From Beijerinckia sp. 28-YEA-48 (GTDB taxonomy: Bacteria > Pseudomonadota > Alphaproteobacteria > Rhizobiales > Beijerinckiaceae), in the NCBI RefSeq assembly GCF_900104955.1, contig NZ_FNSI01000001.1, positions 1-64,000 of the forward strand: a stretch of DNA of 64,000 nt, in the 5' to 3' direction. How positions within the stretch are numbered: position 1 is the stretch's first letter; the number at the start of each line of letters is the position of its first letter. The notes below the pieces were generated by a model, which had not been told where the DNA came from, searched no databases, and saw only the letters and a program-made list of their open reading frames with translations. Positions 32,876 through 40,359 of the stretch are shown piece after piece. The translations under genes were made by a program, and so were the position numbers.

Positions 32876-33973
32876 TTGCCAATCTTCAACCCAATGTCGG
32901 ATCCAGAGCAGACAGGCTTCAAGCTTGGCGTTTTCTCAGCCAACGCGGATCGCGGGCTGACATTCTCGGTCGTTCCGGAAGCTTGGAAAGCGGACTGGGA
33001 TGATGTGGCGGCCGCGGCGCAGATCGCTGACAAGGCCGGCATGGACTTCTTTCTGCCGATCGCGCGCTGGCGCGGTTATGGCGGATCGAGCAATGTGCGC
33101 GAATGGTCGTTCGAGACCTTCACATTCGCAGCCGGCCTCGCCTCGATCACCGAGCGCATCGCGCTGTTCATGACCGTGCACGTGCCGCTGCTGCATCCGC
33201 TTTATGCGGCCAAAGCATTGGCAACGGTCGATCACATCAGCCATGGTCGCGCCGGCTTGAACATCGTCTGTGGCTGGAACCCGGACGAGTTCGATATGTT
33301 CGGCGTGAGCTTGCAGAAAGAGCCTTATGCGCAAGCGGCCGAATGGCTCGACGTCATCGTCAAGACCTACAACAGCAATGGGCCGATCGATTTCGATGGC
33401 GCCAACTACAAGCTCAAAGGCGCGGTGAGCCGCCCGGCCTCCTTGCAGAAGCCTCGGCCGGTGACGATGAACGCGGCGTTTGGCCCGACCGGCCGGGATT
33501 TCGCGGCGCAAAACTGCGACCATCTCTTCACCAGCTTTACCGATCTGGACAGTGGCAAGGAACATGTCACCGATATCCGCGAACGGGCGAAGAAATTCGG
33601 CCGCTCGGTCGGCGTTTACACCATTGGCCATGTGGTCTGCCGGCCGACCCAGGCGGAGGCCGAGGATTATTACGACTACTATTCGCGCGACATGATCGAC
33701 GAATTGGCCGTCGATTATCACATGCAGCAGAAGAAGAATTTCAGCCACAGCCACGAGGATGAAGCGTTCCGTCTCTACAAGCAGCGTTTCGCCGCTGGCA
33801 CGGGTAGCTATCCTCTGGTTGGCACACCACGAACGATCGCCGGGGAGTTGGCCAAGTTCGCCGAGGTCGGCTATGGCGGCGCGGCTCTGTCCTTCGTGAA
33901 CTATAAGGACGAGTTGCCGTATTTCTGCCAGGAGGTGATGCCGCTCCTGAAGGAGATGGGGCTTCGCACATGA
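32876..33973 (+). CDS. LLM-class flavin-dependent monooxygenase (RutA/SsuD-like)
   Basis: A TTG start with GGGAG seven bases before it gives 365 residues; an ATG at codon 7 lacks a ribosome site. The TIM-barrel luciferase-like fold is shown by FKLGVFSANADRGLTFSVV, FTFAAGLASITERIALFMTV and GRAGLNIVCGWNPDEFDMFG, the last being very close to RutA and alkanesulfonate monooxygenases. It would use FMNH2 from a separate reductase plus O2 to oxidise a substrate, by ring opening or C-S/C-N cleavage. No flavin reductase gene lies in the cluster. It heads a second transcription block behind the palindromic operator. Confidence 0.9.
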   Translation: MPIFNPMSDPEQTGFKLGVFSANADRGLTFSVVPEAWKADWDDVAAAAQIADKAGMDFFLPIARWRGYGGSSNVREWSFETFTFAAGLASITERIALFMTVHVPLLHPLYAAKALATVDHISHGRAGLNIVCGWNPDEFDMFGVSLQKEPYAQAAEWLDVIVKTYNSNGPIDFDGANYKLKGAVSRPASLQKPRPVTMNAAFGPTGRDFAAQNCDHLFTSFTDLDSGKEHVTDIRERAKKFGRSVGVYTIGHVVCRPTQAEAEDYYDYYSRDMIDELAVDYHMQQKKNFSHSHEDEAFRLYKQRFAAGTGSYPLVGTPRTIAGELAKFAEVGYGGAALSFVNYKDELPYFCQEVMPLLKEMGLRT

Positions 33974-33986
33974 GGACCTTCTCCTG

Positions 33987-34028
33987 ATGAACCTGCGCGC
34001 CATGCGGATCGAGGCGGCCCTGCCGTGA
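33987..34028 (+). CDS. Possible 13-codon coupling ORF before the ligase
   Basis: ATG at 33987 with GAGGA ten bases upstream encodes MNLRAMRIEAALP and stops at a TGA that overlaps the GTG start of the ligase gene (GTGA). The arrangement would allow translational coupling. There is no evidence that the peptide itself matters, and it could be chance. Confidence 0.25.
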   Translation: MNLRAMRIEAALP

Positions 34029-35638
34029 CTTCGCTGATCGACCTGCGGTCGACCTTTCCGCCATCGGCCCGCGTGGTGCCGGAGATGTTGCGCCAGCAGG
34101 CCGATCGCTATGGCGCGCGGCCGCTTTTTGTCTGCGGCGACGACGCCTGGTCGTTTGCGGAGGCTCCCGACAGAGCGGCTCGTTGTGCCGGAGCTCTTGG
34201 AGCTGCTGGCGTGAACGCTGGCGATCGGGTTGCGCTGTTGTGCAGCAATCGCTCCGAGTTCCTGGAACTGTTTTTGGGCTGCGCCTGGCTTGGTGCGGTA
34301 TCCGTGCCGATCAACACTGCCGCCAGAGGCCTTCAGCTCCAGCACATTCTCAATGTCAGCGGCAGCCGTCTGATCGCGGTGGAGCGCGAGTTGCTGCCGG
34401 CGCTCGAGGGGCTTGATCTGGCATCCGCCGGCGTCACGACAATCTGGATTGTCGATCAGGACTTCGACGCAGCGGAATTTCCAGCGCGTGACGGTCTTGT
34501 CGTTGCTCCGATGCCGCGCAACGGCACGCCCGTCGCGCCCGCGAAATTGCAGCCACACGATCTTCTGACCATTCTGTTCACGTCGGGCACGACAGGGCCA
34601 GCGAAAGGCGTCTGCTGTCCGCATGGGCAATATTTCTGGTGGGCTTTTTACACGGGCCGGCAACTGGGTGTCGGCGAGGGGGATGTGCTGCATACCACCT
34701 TGCCCTTGTTTCACACCAATGCGCTCAATTGCTTTTTCCAGGCGCTGTTGTCCGGCAGCACGCAGGTGGTGGAGCGACGCTTCTCGGTTTCCAATTTCTG
34801 GTCCCGTCTCGTCGCTTCAGGCGCGACGGTGACTTATGTGTTGGGCGCCATGGTGCCGATGCTGCTGTCGCGTCCGCCGAGCGAGGATGAGAAGCGGCAT
34901 CGCGTGCGCGTCGCTTTGGCGCCGGGCGTGCCCGGTCATTTCCATGAGGTCTTTACGGAGCGCAGCGGCATCCTGCTGCTCGATGGCTATGGCGCGACCG
35001 AAAGCAATGCGGTGATCGGCACCACGTCTGATAGCCGGCGACCGGGCTGGATGGGGCGTCTGGCCGATGGGTTCCAGGCGCGGGTTGTCGATGACGAGGA
35101 CAATGAGGTTTCAGACGGCGTGCCGGGCGAATTGCTACTGCGCGCCAACGAACCCTTCGCCATGGCGGCCGGCTATTTTGGCATGCCCGAGAAGACGGTC
35201 GAGGCGTGGCGGAATCTGTGGTTGCATACGGGAGACCGCGTCGTCCGCGATCCAAGCGGTTATTTCAAATTCGTCGATCGGATGAAGGACACGATCCGCC
35301 GCCGGGGCGAGAATGTCTCGTCCTTCGATGTCGAGCAGGTGTTGTCGTCGCATCCCGCCGTCGAAGTCGCGGCCGTCTTTCCTGTGCCCTCTGATCTGGC
35401 TGAGGACGAGGTGATGGCCGCCATCGTGCTGAAAGCGGGCGAGAGCGTGGAGCCTGCCGACCTCGTGCGTTTCTGCGAGGGCAAGCTCTCCTATTTCGCG
35501 ATCCCGCGCTTTGTCGAATTCTTCGACGCTCTGCCGCGCACCGAGAGCGGCAAGATCCAGAAGTTCAAACTGCGAGAGCGCGGCTGCTCGGCCGACACGT
35601 GGGATCTTGTGAAGGCCGGCATCGCGTTGAAACGTTAG
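34025..35638 (+). CDS. AMP-dependent acyl-CoA ligase
   Basis: The 537-residue enzyme starts at a GTG. It carries the P-loop ILFTSGTTGPAKGVCCPHGQ (~185), the DGYGATESNAVIG adenylate motif (~320), LWLHTGDRVVRDPSGYFKFV with the hinge motif DRMKDTIRRRGENVSSFDVE (~420), and the C-terminal lysine in TESGKIQKFKLR (~515). All catalytic elements appear intact. It activates a carboxylic acid with ATP and CoA; the best guesses are aryl or medium-chain acids, from its resemblance to crotonobetaine/carnitine and aryl-CoA ligases. It follows the monooxygenase by 51 bases. Confidence 0.92.
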   Translation: MTSLIDLRSTFPPSARVVPEMLRQQADRYGARPLFVCGDDAWSFAEAPDRAARCAGALGAAGVNAGDRVALLCSNRSEFLELFLGCAWLGAVSVPINTAARGLQLQHILNVSGSRLIAVERELLPALEGLDLASAGVTTIWIVDQDFDAAEFPARDGLVVAPMPRNGTPVAPAKLQPHDLLTILFTSGTTGPAKGVCCPHGQYFWWAFYTGRQLGVGEGDVLHTTLPLFHTNALNCFFQALLSGSTQVVERRFSVSNFWSRLVASGATVTYVLGAMVPMLLSRPPSEDEKRHRVRVALAPGVPGHFHEVFTERSGILLLDGYGATESNAVIGTTSDSRRPGWMGRLADGFQARVVDDEDNEVSDGVPGELLLRANEPFAMAAGYFGMPEKTVEAWRNLWLHTGDRVVRDPSGYFKFVDRMKDTIRRRGENVSSFDVEQVLSSHPAVEVAAVFPVPSDLAEDEVMAAIVLKAGESVEPADLVRFCEGKLSYFAIPRFVEFFDALPRTESGKIQKFKLRERGCSADTWDLVKAGIALKR

Positions 35639-35655
35639 CGTAAAGGGGCGGGCGA

Positions 35656-36381
35656 ATGACGATTTCCTGGTTCTGTCAATGGGATTGCATTGGGGATCGT
35701 GCCGGCGAGGGCAAGCCCGCTCTGGACTCTTACGATCGGCAGGGCTTGGTGGCTTTGCTGCGTGGCTGTCGCGGCCTGATCGAAGGCCATGTTTTCTCGC
35801 CAGCCAGCGCGCACGATCCTCATTATGCCGCCGACCTTGGTGGGTCGCCGGTTCTCGTTCTGCAGCTCGAGTTTTCTGAGATCGCCGATCTGGAGCGTTG
35901 CCTGCAGGCGAATGGCTATTTGTCCTGCCTGGCCGATCCGCATTTTCTGCCGAGCCTTAACGGTGCTGCAGCCTCCCATCAGGCGATGTTGACGCGCCGC
36001 TATCCGGTCGCGGAGCCGCAGCCAGTTGCCGCGCCCGAAGGTCCGCTGAGCTATCTGGTCGAATATGCCGGGCCTGCGGCGGACGAGCAGGCCTGGCATC
36101 GCTTCTATGTCGGCAAACATCCGCATCTGCTGGCGAAGTTTCCCGGCATTCGCAAAATCGAAATCTATACGCCGGCGGTTGTCATTTCCGATCTGCCGTT
36201 CTCGCTACGCACATCGATGCAGCGGAACAAGACGGTGTTCGACAGTGCGGAAGCGATGAACGCGGCGATGCTGTCGCCGGTTCGCGATGCTTTGCGCCAG
36301 GATTTTCACAGCTTTCCCGCCTTCGAAGGGGAAGCCGCGCACTATCCGTTTCACACGCTCTCCGTTGCGGGAACCGCATAG
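35656..36381 (+). CDS. EthD-domain-like protein, apparently duplicated
   Basis: The 241-residue protein begins 17 bases after the ligase stop. The C-terminal half has WHRFYVGKHPHLLAKFPGIR, typical of EthD/dimeric alpha-beta barrel proteins. The N-terminal half has a similar length and strand-helix rhythm (ISWFCQWDCIG, VLVLQLEFSEIADLERCLQ), so it looks like two fused ferredoxin-like modules. EthD proteins are small accessory factors or isomerases in ether, polyketide and aromatic degradation. No catalytic residue can be assigned. Its place between a ligase and an aldolase supports a pathway role. Confidence 0.7.
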   Translation: MTISWFCQWDCIGDRAGEGKPALDSYDRQGLVALLRGCRGLIEGHVFSPASAHDPHYAADLGGSPVLVLQLEFSEIADLERCLQANGYLSCLADPHFLPSLNGAAASHQAMLTRRYPVAEPQPVAAPEGPLSYLVEYAGPAADEQAWHRFYVGKHPHLLAKFPGIRKIEIYTPAVVISDLPFSLRTSMQRNKTVFDSAEAMNAAMLSPVRDALRQDFHSFPAFEGEAAHYPFHTLSVAGTA

Positions 36382-36439
36382 ACGCGGCGAATTTAGCCGG
36401 GCTATGCTGCGCACGGACGCGGTGCGAGAGGAGTGGGGA

Positions 36440-38029
36440 ATGCCCAGCACGGACAGGACATGCCTGCGACAGCGGATTGGCGGGAACGCGCCTGTCGGTA
36501 TGTTCTGGATGTCGATGGGCACGCCGGCGATTTTGGAGCTGGCGCTCGAAGCCACTCCCGATGCGATCGTCATCGATTCCCAACACGGCCTCTGGGAGCG
36601 GCGCACGATCGAAGAAGCGATCGGCACCGTGGGCGAACGCGCTCCTGTTCTGGTGCGCGTCGCCGAGAATTCCGCCTTAGCCATCGGCCAGGCCTTGGAT
36701 GCTGGCGCTGAAGGCGTGATCGTCCCGCTTATCGAGACGCAGGCCGAAGCAGCGGCTGTGGTCTCCGCTGCCCGGTTTCCGCCGCAGGGCACAAGATCTG
36801 GCGGCGGCGTGCGGCCGCTGGGTCGTAATTTCGCGGCTTATTATGAGGCCGCGATTGCGCGAACCGTTGTCGGCGTGATGATCGAAACGGCAGGTGGCGT
36901 GCAGCAAGCCGACGCCATTGCTGCCACGGCTGGCATCGATTTTGTTTTCATCGGCACCGGCGATCTGGCGATTTCCTTGGGCTGCTTTCCTCAGATCGAC
37001 GGACGCCATGAGGAAGCTTGCCAGCGTGTGCTCGCGGCTTGCCGAAAAGCCGGCGTGCCGTGCGGCATCTACACCGGCAATGCGGAAGCCGCGTTGAAGC
37101 GGCGGCAGCAGGGATTTGAGATTGTTGTCGTCGCCAACGACATCGATGTCGTCAGTGGTGGTTTCGCGGATGCGATGAAGCGATTTTCCGGCCGCGCATC
37201 GGGTGCGGTTCAATCGGGTTATGGTGGATCGAAGGAGAGCAAAAATATGTCAGCAGCGCTTCTTACTCAGCTTGTATCAGCCTTGTCGGGCGGGCAGATC
37301 CGCATGGTCGATCTGACGCAAACCTTGCGGCCGTCGACCCCGGTCATTCAATTGCCGCCGCCGTTCGCGCAATCCGACCCGTTCAGCACGACCGAAATTT
37401 CGCACTATGACGAGCGCGGCCCGGCCTGGTACTGGAACAACATCGCCTTGGGCGAACACACGGGCACCCATTTCGACGCGCCGGCCCATTGGGTGACGGG
37501 CCAGCACAATGCCAAGGGTTATACCGATACCATTCCGATCGACCGCTTCATCGCACCGGCTTGTGTGATCGATTGCTCGAAGGAAGCGAAGGCGGACGAG
37601 AAGTTCCTGCTGGAGCCGGCCTTCATCGAGGCTTGGGAAGCGCGTCATGGCCGCATCCCCGATGGTGCCTGGGTACTGATGCGTTCCGACTGGTCGAAGC
37701 GCGAGGATCCGGCGGCCTTTCTGAATATGAAGGAAGATGGCCCGCATGTGCCGGGCCCCTCGGCGGCCGCGGTGAAGTTCCTGGTCGAGCAGCGCAATGT
37801 GAACGGCTGGGGTGTCGAGGCGGTCGGCACCGATGCGGGACAGGCCTTTGCTTTCGAGCCCGCTTTTCCGGCGCATCATCTCATGCACGGCGCCAACAAG
37901 CTGGGGCTCGCCAGCCTCTGCAATCTCGATCAGCTGCCACCGACAGGCGCCGTGCTCATCACCACGCCGCTGAAAATCGAAAAGGGATCGGGCAGCCCGT
38001 TGCGCGTGATCGCGCTGATCGCGTCCTAG
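36440..38029 (+). CDS. HpcH/HpaI aldolase fused in frame to a cyclase-family hydrolase
   Basis: The ATG at 36440 follows GAGAGGAGTGGGGA and opens a 529-residue frame. Residues 1-258 form a complete HpaI-type class II aldolase: DAIVIDSQHGLWERRTIEEA, PPQGTRSGG, VGVMIETAGGVQQADAI with the metal glutamate, and FIGTGDLAISLG. After about ten linker residues, 270-529 form a complete cyclase/kynurenine-formamidase-like domain (PF04199 type) with HTGTHFDAPAHW. The linker holds a strong ribosome site and an in-frame ATG at 37247. This is either a bifunctional enzyme, or two genes whose separating stop was lost, with the second domain still made separately. The first domain would cleave a hydroxy-oxo acid and the second hydrolyse an amide, ester or lactone. 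Confidence 0.85.
   Translation: MPSTDRTCLRQRIGGNAPVGMFWMSMGTPAILELALEATPDAIVIDSQHGLWERRTIEEAIGTVGERAPVLVRVAENSALAIGQALDAGAEGVIVPLIETQAEAAAVVSAARFPPQGTRSGGGVRPLGRNFAAYYEAAIARTVVGVMIETAGGVQQADAIAATAGIDFVFIGTGDLAISLGCFPQIDGRHEEACQRVLAACRKAGVPCGIYTGNAEAALKRRQQGFEIVVVANDIDVVSGGFADAMKRFSGRASGAVQSGYGGSKESKNMSAALLTQLVSALSGGQIRMVDLTQTLRPSTPVIQLPPPFAQSDPFSTTEISHYDERGPAWYWNNIALGEHTGTHFDAPAHWVTGQHNAKGYTDTIPIDRFIAPACVIDCSKEAKADEKFLLEPAFIEAWEARHGRIPDGAWVLMRSDWSKREDPAAFLNMKEDGPHVPGPSAAAVKFLVEQRNVNGWGVEAVGTDAGQAFAFEPAFPAHHLMHGANKLGLASLCNLDQLPPTGAVLITTPLKIEKGSGSPLRVIALIAS
37232..37249 (+). promoter_or_regulatory. Internal ribosome site and ATG inside the fusion linker
   Basis: AAGGAGAGCAAAAAT precedes an in-frame ATG at 37247-37249. 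This is one of the best Shine-Dalgarno matches in the window and would start a 260-residue stand-alone cyclase ending at 38029. Confidence 0.7.
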
Positions 38030-38048
38030 TCCGGGTTGAGATCATTGC

Positions 38049-38093
38049 CGCCGTCATGGCCGCCCAAGGGCGGTTGTGACGGCGTGTGTTTGT
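38049..38093 (+). terminator. Two-tier hairpin terminator after the aldolase-cyclase gene
   Basis: CGCCGTCA pairs with TGACGGCG (8 bp) and, inside, CCGCCC pairs with GGGCGG around an AA loop, followed by TGTGTTTGT. It sits 20 bases after the stop and probably ends the cluster-2 transcript. The gap to 38280 otherwise shows nothing distinctive. Confidence 0.6.
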
Positions 38094-38295
38094 CGAGGCG
38101 GGCGTAGCGGCCAGTTCTACCTCCACTGGATTACCGAAGAGGCCGTGCCATCAACAGCTTAACTCTGATGACCGAGGCCCATCGCGCATCAGTCTCGGCA
38201 AGCTCGCATGGGCATTTTCACAATACTGCGCAACTATTTGGAATTTCGAGTGTTTCTAGTGGACGGATAGACCTCGAATTTTGAAAAGAATTCTG

Positions 38296-38637
38296 ATGAT
38301 CTTGATTGCCGAGGATGATGCTCTGCAGCGCCTGAATTTGGAGGCAGTCTTAGTAGAGGCTGGTTTCACCGTTGTCGCCACTGCGGATGGTGATGAAGCG
38401 CTTGGCGTGCTTCAGACGAGGTCTGATATTCTTGTGTTGATTTCCGACGTGCAGATGCCAGGGTCGTTGAATGGTATCGAGTTGATGTGGGTGGTTCGTG
38501 ATCGGTGGCCTCCGGTCAAGATCATCCTCACATCTGGGAACGCTAAGCGCGACGGACTTCCCGATGATGTTGTGTTGTTTGTGAAGCCTTATATCGAGCG
38601 TGAGCTGCTTTCCAAACTTCGCCTGCTGCTCGCTTAG
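38296..38637 (+). CDS. Single-domain response regulator (CheY-like receiver)
   Basis: The frame opens with a TTG at 38281, but the ATG at 38296 gives the canonical receiver start ILIAEDDALQ; 113 residues. D6/D7 form the acidic pocket, D51 in LISDVQMPGS is the phosphorylation site, S76 replaces the usual threonine and K86 in LFVKPY is present. There is no output domain. It converges on the HWE kinase gene with overlapping stop codons, so the kinase is the obvious partner. Single receivers paired with HWE kinases often act as phosphate sinks or via protein contacts. Confidence 0.9.
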   Translation: MILIAEDDALQRLNLEAVLVEAGFTVVATADGDEALGVLQTRSDILVLISDVQMPGSLNGIELMWVVRDRWPPVKIILTSGNAKRDGLPDDVVLFVKPYIERELLSKLRLLLA

Positions 38638-39821
38638 CGTTCCAAATTCTTGAGCGGAACGATCAATTGCGCGCGCAATCCTTCTGCTGACCAATCATAG
38701 TTTATCGTGCCTTGGAGGGACCGCAGGGTGTTGGCGATCAGTTTCGATCCAAAACCGCTTCGGGTTGGTTGGACGACAGTGGGCCCTCGATCTTCCTGCC
38801 AATTCAAGATGAGCTGGTCGTCCTTACATTTCCAATCGATATGGAGTTCACCACCCTCAACGCTGAGCGCGCCATACTTAACGGCGTTGGTCGCGAGTTC
38901 GTGCAGCATCAGCGCCATACTGTTGGTGGTATTTTCGCCGAGTTGGATACTCTGCCCTTTAAGTGTCGGCACGAAGTAGGGCTTCAGGATCTTTTCGACC
39001 AGTTGAGCCAAATCCACCCCTTGCGGTTTTATCGAGGGATGGAATGATCTTCTCACTAGGCCGTGCGCATCGGCCAGCGCTCCAAAGCGGCCGCGCAAAA
39101 CTTCGACCAAGTCGTCTTTCGATTCCGCAAGACGGGCCGACAGTCCCAGAATGCTATTGTTGATCGCGAAGATATTGGAAATGCGGTGGTTCATCTCCCG
39201 CGTCAAAGTCTCCTGCTCCTCAAGAGCCTGTTTGAGCTTTTCGTCGGCTTTGAGCATCCGCAGGGCTGTTCCCGCAAAGGCGGCCAGATGGGTCAACGTC
39301 TCCATATGGCCTGCGTTAAATTCGTCTCCCTCTTTTGCAACAACCCACAGTGTTCCCAAGCTTTGTCCGCCATCAATCGGGAGCGGCACCAGCAGGACTT
39401 CCGGCACCGTGATGTTGGCCTTCCTGATCCAGTCGTAGACTCGTTCGGGATTGCGCATCAAAAGCGCTCCCTCCTGATCCAGGCAGACGCCGCAAGGGCT
39501 GTCATGGCGGGGCGTCGTTTCTCCGTCGAAAACCTCAAGCTTGCCGTGCAGGGCTGTCCAACGAAAAACCGGGCCGTCGAGAACACTAATGCCGGCAGAA
39601 TCGGCGCTGCAAAGGTCGAGCGCCTGTTCGACGAGATGGGGGAGAAGTTGCTGAGGATTATGAGCCATCTGCCGGCTCAGATCGTGCAGCGCTAAATTTT
39701 CCCGCTGATAATTGCGATCAGGTCGATCACGACGCGCCAATTCGCCCGTGATAATAATCTCATCCAGCTCAAAACACTGTTCGTCTGGCATGTGAATTGG
39801 ACCCGTGCCGGGTTTCCCCAT
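38634..39821 (-). CDS. HWE-family histidine kinase with GAF sensor domain
   Basis: This 395-residue soluble kinase has a GAF-like domain at ~55-190 (ending LTHLAAFAGTALRML). The HWE phosphorylation motif is REMNHRISNIFAINNSILGL with H212, the N-box is MLHELATNAVKYGALSVEGG, and the diagnostic W-x-E is LNWQEDRGP. An ATG ten codons in is an alternative start. GAF residues HDSPCGVCLD include two cysteines resembling the region of bacteriophytochrome-like sensors, but chromophore binding is not shown. It probably phosphorylates the convergent CheY-like receiver; the input signal is unknown. Confidence 0.9.
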   Translation of the reverse strand: MGKPGTGPIHMPDEQCFELDEIIITGELARRDRPDRNYQRENLALHDLSRQMAHNPQQLLPHLVEQALDLCSADSAGISVLDGPVFRWTALHGKLEVFDGETTPRHDSPCGVCLDQEGALLMRNPERVYDWIRKANITVPEVLLVPLPIDGGQSLGTLWVVAKEGDEFNAGHMETLTHLAAFAGTALRMLKADEKLKQALEEQETLTREMNHRISNIFAINNSILGLSARLAESKDDLVEVLRGRFGALADAHGLVRRSFHPSIKPQGVDLAQLVEKILKPYFVPTLKGQSIQLGENTTNSMALMLHELATNAVKYGALSVEGGELHIDWKCKDDQLILNWQEDRGPTVVQPTRSGFGSKLIANTLRSLQGTINYDWSAEGLRAQLIVPLKNLER

Positions 39822-40080
39822 TGGTGTCGCAGTGTATCAGAACGACTGGACCACGCCAGTTTTGCGTAAAGCGCTCGAAATCAGTCGGTGCTGTGTGATT
39901 GAAATTGGTTTGCTCGTTCCGCTCCGACCTTGACGAGCCAGCGGACGACGATCGTTCGGGGCGGGTAAGTCCTGGGCAATCCCGAGTCCGAAACAATCCA
40001 GGGACAATCGAACGTGCCGCAGGTCATTGCGCTTGTCAGGAAATTTTTGGAATTCATCCTGCGCCAGCAGAGGGGCAGGG

Positions 40081-40157
40081 TGGTAGCGGAGGAGGGACTC
40101 GAACCCCCGACCCCAGGATTATGATTCCCGTGCTCTAACCAGCTGAGCTACCCCGCC
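40081..40157 (-). tRNA. tRNA-Met (CAT anticodon, elongator type)
   Basis: The 77-base minus-strand sequence folds as a cloverleaf. Acceptor GGCGGGG pairs with CTCCGCT (two G-U pairs), the D arm is GCTCAGCTGGTTAGAGC, the anticodon stem CGGGA/TCCTG surrounds loop ATCATAA (anticodon CAT), and the T arm is GGGGGTTCGAGTCCCTC. CCA is encoded. The 5' GGCGGGG with paired first base and the CGGGA stem fit elongator tRNA-Met rather than initiator; tRNA-Ile2 (lysidine-modified CAT) is a less likely alternative. The flanking 39822-40080 holds no recognisable gene. Confidence 0.95.
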
Positions 40158-40359
40158 ACGGGGTCTCCGGCGCGCCGGATGAGCGGGGGTATAGGGGGCA
40201 GGCTGCGGGGGTGTCAAGCAGGGGATGGCACTTCTGGTGGGGTGGGCTGCGCTAAGCGGCGTTCTTGCGCTATCTTGCGGAAATCCAGGGGGATCAAGGC
40301 GCCGGCGGGGTGGCCAACAGGGCCAACTGTCCACAGGCGCGGGTCGGAAAGGCGGGCCG

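Noticed and set aside
39914-39935. GGAAC on the minus strand before the HWE kinase gene, considered as an EcfG promoter
   Set aside because: No GTT occurs at 16 or 17 bases downstream.
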